Assembly: GCF_036226505.1 (NCBI RefSeq)
Contig: NZ_CP108484.1
Span: 2,170,001-2,234,000, forward strand
DNA: 64,000 nt
Direction of reading: 5' to 3'
Origin: Kitasatospora sp. NBC_01246
GTDB lineage: Bacteria; Actinomycetota; Actinomycetes; Streptomycetales; Streptomycetaceae
Made by a program: the position numbers and the translations under genes. The first letter of the stretch is position 1; the number at the start of each line of letters is the position of its first letter. The notes under the pieces were generated by a model, which worked only from the letters and a program-made list of their open reading frames with translations, had not been told where the DNA came from and made no database searches. Below are positions 58,343 to 64,000 of the stretch, piece after piece.

Positions 58343-59371
58343 TCAGCTCCGGGCCGCCCGCCACAGCTCGCCGACGATCTCTGCGGCCGGGCCGCCGCGG
58401 GCCGCGCGGTGGCCGGTGCCGGCCCACAGGTGCATCGCCGCGGTGTCCGCCCGGGCGGCAGCCGCCGCCCGCAGCGGCTGGGTGAGGTGGTGCACCTCCG
58501 GGTAGGCGGCCGGGGCGTACGGCTCGTACCGGTCGATGAACGCGTTGCGCAGCCCGCGCGCCGGGCGGCCGGTGAACGCGCGCGTCACCACCGTCTCCGG
58601 GAGTTCGGTCAGCGCGGCCCGGTGCGCCGCGTTCGCCCCGGACTCGTCCGCGCGCAGCAGCGCCGTCCCCACCTGGACGGCCACCGCCCCGGCCCGCAGC
58701 GCGGCCGCGACCGCCGGGCCGTCGGCGAGCCCGCCCGCCGCGATCAGCGGCAGCGCCGTCACCGCGCCCACGGCGGGCAGCAGTCGGAGCAGCGGGACGT
58801 CCCCCGGCCGGTCCGCCACGCCGTGCGTGGCCCGGTGGCCGCCCGCCTCCGGACCCTGCACGCAGAGGGCGTCCATCCCGACCGCCTCGGCGCGCCGCGC
58901 CTCCTGCGGCGTGGTCACGGTGGCGACCTGGTGGATCCCGGCCGCCCGCAGCGCCCGCGCCTCCTCGGGCGAGGGCAGCCCGAAGGTGTACGACACCACG
59001 GGGACGGCCGGCGCCCCGGCCAGCAGTGCGGCGATCTTGGCGTCCCAGTCGTCGCGGTCCGGCGCGATCTCCTCCGGCAGGCGGACATCCAGGCGCCGCG
59101 CCTCCGGCAGCAGCCGCGCGCGGTAGGCGGCGACGGCCCGCGGATCGCCGGGCGCGGCGGGCACGAAGAGGTTCACGCCGAACGGCCGGTCGGTCAACTC
59201 GCGGACCCGGTCGATCTGTTCGACCGTCGCGGTGGCGCTCCGGTACCCGGCGGCGAGGAACCCCAGCCCCCCGGCCGCGTTCACCGCGGCGACCAGCTCC
59301 GGGGTGGTCGCCCCGCCCGCCATGGGCGCGGCGATGACGGGCACGGCGAGTTCGTCGAGGCGGACGGCCAT
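58343..59371 (-). CDS. nitronate monooxygenase
   Basis: 342 aa from the ATG at 59371 (MAVRLDELAVPVIAAPMAGG), eight bases after GGAGG; a GTG 15 bp upstream is less likely. FMN-binding TIM barrel: PVIAAPMAGG, VVSYTFGLPS, ALCVQGPEAGGH (catalytic His region) and PLIAAGGLADG with AVQVGTALL for phosphate binding. Oxidises toxic propionate-3-nitronate or related nitronates. Monocistronic. Confidence 0.9.
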   Translation of the reverse strand: MAVRLDELAVPVIAAPMAGGATTPELVAAVNAAGGLGFLAAGYRSATATVEQIDRVRELTDRPFGVNLFVPAAPGDPRAVAAYRARLLPEARRLDVRLPEEIAPDRDDWDAKIAALLAGAPAVPVVSYTFGLPSPEEARALRAAGIHQVATVTTPQEARRAEAVGMDALCVQGPEAGGHRATHGVADRPGDVPLLRLLPAVGAVTALPLIAAGGLADGPAVAAALRAGAVAVQVGTALLRADESGANAAHRAALTELPETVVTRAFTGRPARGLRNAFIDRYEPYAPAAYPEVHHLTQPLRAAAAARADTAAMHLWAGTGHRAARGGPAAEIVGELWRAARS

Positions 59372-59432
59372 TCCGGGTTCCTCCACTGCGCGTGACGGCT
59401 TCGGGCTCCGCCCAACCCTACGCCCGCGACCC

Positions 59433-60080
59433 TCAGGCCCCCCGGCGGATCAGCCCCCGCGCCCGTGCCTCGCGGACCGCCGCCGTCCGCGAGTCCACCC
59501 CCAACTTGGCGTAGACGTGCACCAGGTGGGACTTCACCGTGGCCTGGCTCAGATGCAGCCGCTGGCTGATCCCCTGGTTGGTCAGCCCGTCCGCGACCAG
59601 TCCCAGCACCTCCGTCTCCCGCGCGCTCAGCGCCGCCGACGGCGTCCGCATCCGCTCCAGCAGCCGGTCCGCCACCGCCGCCGCCAGCGCCGTCCGCCCC
59701 TGCGCGGCCGAGCGGACGGCCCGGGCCAGCTCCTCCGGCGGCGCGTCCTTCAGCAGGTACCCGGTGGCCCCGGCCTCCAGCGCGGGCAGGGTGTCCGCGT
59801 CGCTGTCGTAGGTGGTGACGATCAGCACCCGGGGCGCCGCCGCCCGGGCCGTGATCGCGGCGGTGGCCTGGGCGCCGTTCATCGCCGAGCCCGGCCCGAA
59901 CTGCAGGTCCATCAGCACGACGTCCACCTCGACCTCCGCCGCCAGCTGCACGGCCCGTTCGGCGGTGGCGGCCTCGGCGACGACGGCGAAGTCCCGCTCG
60001 CTCTCCAGGACGGCCCGCAGCCCGGCCCGGACCACCGGGTGGTCGTCGGCGAGCAGCAGGCGGATCACGGCGTCGGTCAC
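59433..60080 (-). CDS. NarL/LuxR-family response regulator
   Basis: 215 aa from the GTG at 60080, overlapping the kinase stop by 4 bp. Receiver: acidic pair in LLLADDHPVV, phospho-Asp58 in VVLMDLQFG, and the conserved Thr and Lys in VTTYDSD and LLKDAPPE. C-terminal LuxR HTH (LSARETEVLGLVADGLTNQG) with recognition helix SQATVKSHLVHVYAKLG. It forms a pair with the kinase and is divergent from an ABC exporter it probably controls. Confidence 0.94.
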   Translation of the reverse strand: MTDAVIRLLLADDHPVVRAGLRAVLESERDFAVVAEAATAERAVQLAAEVEVDVVLMDLQFGPGSAMNGAQATAAITARAAAPRVLIVTTYDSDADTLPALEAGATGYLLKDAPPEELARAVRSAAQGRTALAAAVADRLLERMRTPSAALSARETEVLGLVADGLTNQGISQRLHLSQATVKSHLVHVYAKLGVDSRTAAVREARARGLIRRGA

Positions 60081-61285
60081 GGGGAGTCCTCGGTGGCGGG
60101 GGCGACGGGCAGCAGTACGGCGAGCGCCGTCCCCTCTCCCGGGGCGGACTCCACGGCGAAGGTACCGCCCAGCGCCCGCGCCCTGGCCCGCATGGACGGC
60201 AGGCCGAAGCCGCCGTCCCCGTCGGCGTCGGCGGCTGCCCGCGCCGGGTCGAAACCCGCCCCGTCGTCGAACACGTCCAGCGCGACCTCGCCCTCCATGT
60301 AGCTGAGCGTCACCTCGGCGTGCGAGGCCTTCGCGTGCCGCACCGTGTTGCCCAGGGCGGACTGCGCGATCCGCAGCAGCGCGACCTCGTGCGGCACCGG
60401 CAGCCGCACCGGGTCGCCCGAGACGTGCAGCCGGACGGGCAGGCCGGCGTGCGCGGTCGTGGTGGCACAGAGCCGTTCGAGGGCGCCGGCCAGCGAGCCG
60501 CTCTCCAGATCGGGCGGGGTCAGCGCGCGGACGAAGCGGCGGGCCTCGGCGAGGTTGTCCTGGGCCGCCCGACGGGCCTGTTCGACGTAGTCGGCGGCGG
60601 CCTCGGTCCGGTCGGGCAGGGCCCGCTGGGCGGCCCGCAGCAGCAGCTGGATGCTGGACAGGCTCTGGGCGAGGGTGTCGTGGATCTCCCGGGCCAGCCG
60701 TTCGCGCTCGGCCAGCACACCGGCGGTGTGGTGGGCGGCGTCGAGGCCGGCCCGGGCGGCGGTGAGCTCGTCGATCAGCCGGCGGCGCTCCTCGCTCTCC
60801 CGGTAGAGCGCCTGGTAGCCGAAGACGGTGACGACGGCGACGGCCGCACCGAGCGTGGGCCCGATCGCCGCGGCGAAGCCGACGGTGTGCTGGTGCCAGG
60901 ACCACGCGACGACCGCGGTGACGGCGGTGACGGCGACGGCCACCAGCCCGCCCCGGCGGCCGAGCAGGTGCAGCTCCAGGAAGTACAGCGGGAAGGCGAG
61001 CCAGACGCCGTCCTGGGTGGTGGTCAGCACTCCCACCCAGGTCACACCGAGCACGGCCAGCCAGAAGACGGTGGACCACCGCGACCGCCGGACGGCCCCG
61101 ACCAGCGGCCCGGCCGCGTACACCGCGGCCATCGCGGTACCGGCGGCGACGACGGCCGCCGGCTCGGCGCCGCGGCCGACCACGGCACGGGCCACGGCGA
61201 GTGCGAGCAGGCCCGCCACCAGCAGGTGCAGGCAGACCTGGAGCACGCGGGCGACGGGGGTGGTTCGAGGTCGTTCGGTCGCCAT
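60077..61285 (-). CDS. NarL-type sensor histidine kinase (HisKA_3)
   Basis: 402 aa. Four to six N-terminal TM helices up to ~160 with very short loops, suggesting membrane or cell-envelope sensing. Phospho-acceptor H202 in LAREIHDTLAQSLS; degenerate HATPase with VALLRIAQSALGNTVRHAKAS and GGFGLPSMRARARAL. Forms a two-component system with the overlapping regulator. Confidence 0.93.
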   Translation of the reverse strand: MATERPRTTPVARVLQVCLHLLVAGLLALAVARAVVGRGAEPAAVVAAGTAMAAVYAAGPLVGAVRRSRWSTVFWLAVLGVTWVGVLTTTQDGVWLAFPLYFLELHLLGRRGGLVAVAVTAVTAVVAWSWHQHTVGFAAAIGPTLGAAVAVVTVFGYQALYRESEERRRLIDELTAARAGLDAAHHTAGVLAERERLAREIHDTLAQSLSSIQLLLRAAQRALPDRTEAAADYVEQARRAAQDNLAEARRFVRALTPPDLESGSLAGALERLCATTTAHAGLPVRLHVSGDPVRLPVPHEVALLRIAQSALGNTVRHAKASHAEVTLSYMEGEVALDVFDDGAGFDPARAAADADGDGGFGLPSMRARARALGGTFAVESAPGEGTALAVLLPVAPATEDSP

Positions 61286-61470
61286 CCGTCCAGCCTAGGG
61301 TCCGTGCCGCCCGGACGGATCAATCAAAAGGTTGAACTCTGCCTCTCCCCTTCGATGCCGAGGTTCCAATCCCGCGCGCGATGCCCCACGGCCCCCTTCC
61401 GCGGGACGGTGGTGAGCGTCGCCGCCGCTGCGCAAGCCGCGGCGGACCCGAGGAAGAGGAGAGCCCGGAC
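61286..61470. promoter_or_regulatory. divergent promoter region of the two-component system and ABC exporter
   Basis: 185 bp. It contains an AT-rich island (tcaatcaaaaggttgaac, 61320-61337) with a TCAA..TTGA dyad, which could be an operator for the response regulator. Speculative. Confidence 0.35.
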
Positions 61471-62547
61471 GTGTTCGTCGCCTGGAGGGACCTGCGGTTC
61501 GCGAAGGGGCGGTTCGCCCTGATGGGAACCGTCGTCGTGCTGATCACCGTACTGGTCGGCCTGCTGTCCGGCCTGACGGCCGGGCTCGGCCGGCAGAACG
61601 TCTCGGCGATCACCGGCCTGCCCGCCGACCATCTCGCCTTCGCCGTCCCCGCCGACGGGCAGCGGCTCTCCTTCACCGACTCCCAGGTCACCCCCGAGCA
61701 GTGGCAGGGCTGGGCGCGGGCCCCCGGGGTCGCGGCCGCGCAACCGCTCGGGATCACCACCACCAAGGCCGCCGCCGGGCAGCGCACCACCGCGCTCTCC
61801 GCCTTCGGCGTACCGGACGGCTCGCCGCTGGCCCCCCGGGGCGATGCGGTCGGCCCCGGCCGGGCCGTGCTGTCGCAGGCCGCCGCCGAGGAGCTCGGCG
61901 GTCTGCGTCCCGGCGCGGCCTTCACCCTGGCGGGACACCCGCTCCAGGTCGCGGCGGTGGCCGGCAACGCCTCCTTCAGCCACACCCCGGTCGTCTGGAC
62001 CAGCCTCCCCGACTGGCAGGCGGTCGCCCCGGGCGGCGCCGGGCACGCCACGGTGATCGCCCTGACCACGGCCCCCGGCGCGGACCTCGGCACGGCGGAC
62101 GCCCGGTACGGCACCGAGACCCGGAGCCGGGCGGACGCGCTCGCCGCGATCGGCTCCTACACCTCGGAGAACGGCTCGCTGCAACTGATGCGCGGCTTCC
62201 TGTTCGCCATCTCGGCGCTGGTGATCGGCGCCTTCTTCACCGTCTGGACGATCCAGCGCAGCGGCGACGTCGCGGTGCTGAAGGCACTCGGCGCCTCCAC
62301 CCGCTACCTGCTCACGGACGCGCTCGGCCAGGCGGTCCTGCTGCTGGTGCTGGGCACGGCAGCCGGCACCGCGATCGCGGTCGGCGCCGGCACCCTGCTC
62401 GGCTCGGCGGTGCCGTTCGTCCTGGACGCCCCGACCGTCCTCGTCCCGGCCGTCGTGATGATCGCGCTCGGCGCGGTCGGCGCGGCCCTGTCCATCCGCC
62501 GGATCACCTCCGTCGACCCGCTGACCGCCCTGGGGAGTGCCCGATGA
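61471..62547 (+). CDS. MacB/FtsX-family ABC transporter permease
   Basis: 358 aa from the GTG at 61471 (MFVAWRDLRFAKGRFALMG); longer frames lack similarity. TM1 about 15-38, an extracytoplasmic domain to ~240, then three TM helices (FAISALVIGAFFTVW, LLVLGTAAGTAIAVG, VLVPAVVMIALGAVG). The C-terminus ITSVDPLTALGSAR is the usual MacB-type ending. Coupled by a 4-bp overlap to the ATPase. Substrate unknown; likely export of a lipid, peptide or drug. Confidence 0.92.
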   Translation: MFVAWRDLRFAKGRFALMGTVVVLITVLVGLLSGLTAGLGRQNVSAITGLPADHLAFAVPADGQRLSFTDSQVTPEQWQGWARAPGVAAAQPLGITTTKAAAGQRTTALSAFGVPDGSPLAPRGDAVGPGRAVLSQAAAEELGGLRPGAAFTLAGHPLQVAAVAGNASFSHTPVVWTSLPDWQAVAPGGAGHATVIALTTAPGADLGTADARYGTETRSRADALAAIGSYTSENGSLQLMRGFLFAISALVIGAFFTVWTIQRSGDVAVLKALGASTRYLLTDALGQAVLLLVLGTAAGTAIAVGAGTLLGSAVPFVLDAPTVLVPAVVMIALGAVGAALSIRRITSVDPLTALGSAR

Positions 62548-63224
62548 GCCTGCACCTCGACCGCGTGACCCTCACCTACCCGGACGGCGAGGGCCGGCTG
62601 ACCGCGCTGGACGACGTCTCGCTGACCGTGCCGAAGGGCTCGATCACCGCGGTGGTCGGCCCGTCCGGCTCCGGCAAGTCCAGCCTGCTGGCGGTCGCCG
62701 CCACGCTGACCGCCCCGGACACCGGCCGGGTGGTGGTGGACGGCGTCGAGACCACCGGACTGAACCGCGCCGAGCTGACGGCGCTGCGTCGCGGCCGGAT
62801 CGGCGTCGTCTTCCAGCAGGCCAACCTGCTGCCCTCGCTCACCGCCGCCGAACAGCTCCAGGTGATGGCCCACCTCGACGGCCGCTCCCCGCGCGGCGCC
62901 CTCCCCCGCGCGCTGGAGCTCCTGGCCGCCGTCGGACTGCGCGACCAGGCGGCGCGCCGACCGCACCAGCTCTCCGGCGGTCAGCGCCAGCGCGTCAACA
63001 TCGCCCGCGCCCTGATGAACGACCCGACGGTGCTGCTGATCGACGAGCCCACCAGCGCGCTGGACCACGAGCGCGGCGCCGCCGTGATCGACCTGATCAC
63101 CGAACTCACCCACCGCCGCGCCACCGCCACCGTGCTGGTCACCCACGACCGGGCCCACCTCACGGCCGTCGACCGCGTCGCCGAGGTCCACGACGGCCGG
63201 CTCACGGTGCCGGCGGCGGTGTGA
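62544..63224 (+). CDS. MacB/LolD-type ABC transporter ATP-binding protein
   Basis: 226 aa. Walker A GPSGSGKSS, Q-loop VFQQANLLPSL, signature LSGGQRQRVNIARAL, Walker B LLIDEPTSALD and H-loop VTHDRAH. Length and motifs are those of the LolD/MacB group. It forms the exporter with the preceding permease; the two-component system upstream is divergent. Confidence 0.95.
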   Translation: MSLHLDRVTLTYPDGEGRLTALDDVSLTVPKGSITAVVGPSGSGKSSLLAVAATLTAPDTGRVVVDGVETTGLNRAELTALRRGRIGVVFQQANLLPSLTAAEQLQVMAHLDGRSPRGALPRALELLAAVGLRDQAARRPHQLSGGQRQRVNIARALMNDPTVLLIDEPTSALDHERGAAVIDLITELTHRRATATVLVTHDRAHLTAVDRVAEVHDGRLTVPAAV

Positions 63225-63225
63225 G

Positions 63226-63822
63226 CTACTTCTGGGGCCCCAGCATCCCGTCCACCGAGAAGGTCACCGCCGCCCCGATCGACCCCGGCAGCGTGAACGA
63301 CTGCCCGGGTCGGTGGACGGCGTGCACCCGGTACTCGCCGTCCCGCGGGTCGGTCAGCACCAGTACCCGCCCGTTCGTCCGGTCGACGATCACATAGACG
63401 GGGATGCCTGCGGACGCGTAGGCGGAAGGCTTCTTCTTCAGATCGTCACTCAGGTTCGAGGAGGTGACCTCCAGCACGAGCCGGAAGACCCCGGGGTCGT
63501 AGCTGTTGCGATCGACCAGATGGTCGGCGTAGTCCGCGTCGACGACCGACAGATCGGGGATGGCGAAGTCGGACGGACCGTCCGGCAGCCAGAGGCCCAT
63601 CCCCTGGATGACGCGGGTCGTCTCCCCGTGAAGGCCCGCCAGGAGGAGCGGAATGCTGATGCTCGTCAGGGCATCGCCGTGCTGGCCGTTGGGCGGCGGC
63701 GTGACGGTGATCTGACCCGCGATGATCTCGACTCGGTGCCCCACCAGCTGATTGGAGATCAGCTCAGCGGCTTCGAGCAGCGTCAGCTGCTCACCGGGTT
63801 CTTCCACTGTCGCGGCGGACAA
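63226..63822 (-). CDS. Uma2-family (PD-(D/E)XK) nuclease-fold protein
   Basis: 198 aa from a TTG at 63822 after AGGAGGAACTCC. Core motifs: IPDLSVVDADY (metal Asp), LVLEVTSSNLSDDLKKK (E-V-x-S with the downstream Lys) and AYASAGIPVYVIVD (beta-alpha pair). The family is abundant in streptomycetes and cyanobacteria, mostly uncharacterised. A defence-type nuclease role has been proposed from the fold; nothing here shows it. Convergent with the exporter, only 1 bp between the stop codons. Confidence 0.88.
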   Translation of the reverse strand: MSAATVEEPGEQLTLLEAAELISNQLVGHRVEIIAGQITVTPPPNGQHGDALTSISIPLLLAGLHGETTRVIQGMGLWLPDGPSDFAIPDLSVVDADYADHLVDRNSYDPGVFRLVLEVTSSNLSDDLKKKPSAYASAGIPVYVIVDRTNGRVLVLTDPRDGEYRVHAVHRPGQSFTLPGSIGAAVTFSVDGMLGPQK

Positions 63823-63924
63823 GGAGTTCCTCCTGACTGCCGAATGTCGAGCGCATCATCGTAGAGCGCCTGCCCCGCCCGCCGCCCGATCGTCGGTCTT
63901 CACCCGAACGAGCGGTCCGGGCCC

Positions 63925-64000
63925 CTACCGGGCCCGCAGCCGCAGGGCCGGGCGGGCCTTCTCCTCCGCCTCCTCCTGGCCGGCCGCCCAGAGCGAGCGG
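63925..64000 (-). CDS. C-terminal end of an unidentified gene
   Basis: A minus-strand frame enters from the window edge and stops at TAG (63925-63927). The visible 25 residues (ending KARPALRLRAR) are charged and give no family call. The GC-rich sequence around the stop (cgggcccctaccgggcccg) can form a hairpin. Too short to name. Confidence 0.45.
   Translation of the reverse strand, partial: RSLWAAGQEEAEEKARPALRLRAR

Noticed and set aside
58197..58427. 76-aa frame overlapping the XRE start by 4 bp, in the position of a toxin gene
   Set aside because: Position is suggestive, but the sequence is Arg/Gly/Pro-rich shadow composition with no RelE/HigB motif and it overlaps the nitronate monooxygenase 3' end.

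Overview
The window is about 64 kb of very GC-rich, gene-dense DNA from a Streptomyces- or Kitasatospora-like actinomycete. The evidence is strong third-position G/C, frequent GTG and TTG starts, 4-bp stop/start overlaps, long perfect GC-rich terminator hairpins, and familiar streptomycete blocks: argCJBDR, pheST, infC-rpmI-rplT, a glnA4-type cluster, a GH46 chitosanase and an AA10 LPMO. I see no insertion sequence, prophage, CRISPR array or antibiotic cluster. Most of it is conserved chromosome.

Layout. 1-2.3 kb: methionine importer metNIQ, with metQ cut by the window edge. 2.8-3.9 kb: a GNAT acetyltransferase and a mini sigma-region-4 protein. 4.0-12.0 kb: the arginine genes argC-J-B-D-R-G-H on the minus strand, with paired ARG boxes before argC and a weaker candidate before argG; argF is absent. 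12.1-18.3 kb: an RlmG-like methyltransferase, a VOC protein, an S4 protein, an EF-G-binding FBP protein, a PF04672 methyltransferase, an unusual deacetylase-like lipoprotein and a 3-hydroxyacyl-CoA dehydrogenase. 18.3-19.5 kb: an uncharacterised 243-aa protein, apparently leaderless, followed on the same strand by two tandem tRNA-like units in circularly permuted order (3' half before 5' half) and a strong hairpin. This is the most unusual part of the window. 19.5-20.4 kb: chitosanase with a perfect 19-bp operator palindrome.

20.6-30.0 kb: pheST, a PAS histidine kinase, a TrmH-family methyltransferase, and infC-rpmI-rplT. Here infC begins with a non-canonical AUC codon behind a leader attenuator. 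A DUF1844 protein and an SseB-like protein follow. 30-34.4 kb: a PLP aldolase/deaminase, a small His-motif protein, a membrane-anchored LPMO behind a DasR-like site, and a DUF2510 protein. 34.5-39 kb: a GlnA4-like glutamate ligase, an aldehyde dehydrogenase, an SDR and a divergent gamma-glutamyl hydrolase, which together look like a gamma-glutamylation route for amine or ethanolamine catabolism. 39-44.3 kb: a zinc-type CDF exporter, a 5'-3' exonuclease and a Ski2-like helicase.

44.5-57.9 kb: a roadblock-like protein and an ArsR regulator with a TTA codon, then a peptide-utilisation group: S9 peptidase, secreted M6 metalloprotease, five-gene oligopeptide ABC importer and aminopeptidase P. Three promoters in this group share an ATGTGAAAT-centred dyad, suggesting co-regulation. 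57.9-64 kb: an orphan XRE antitoxin-like regulator, a nitronate monooxygenase, a two-component system divergent from a MacB-type ABC exporter, a Uma2 nuclease-fold protein and the end of one more gene.
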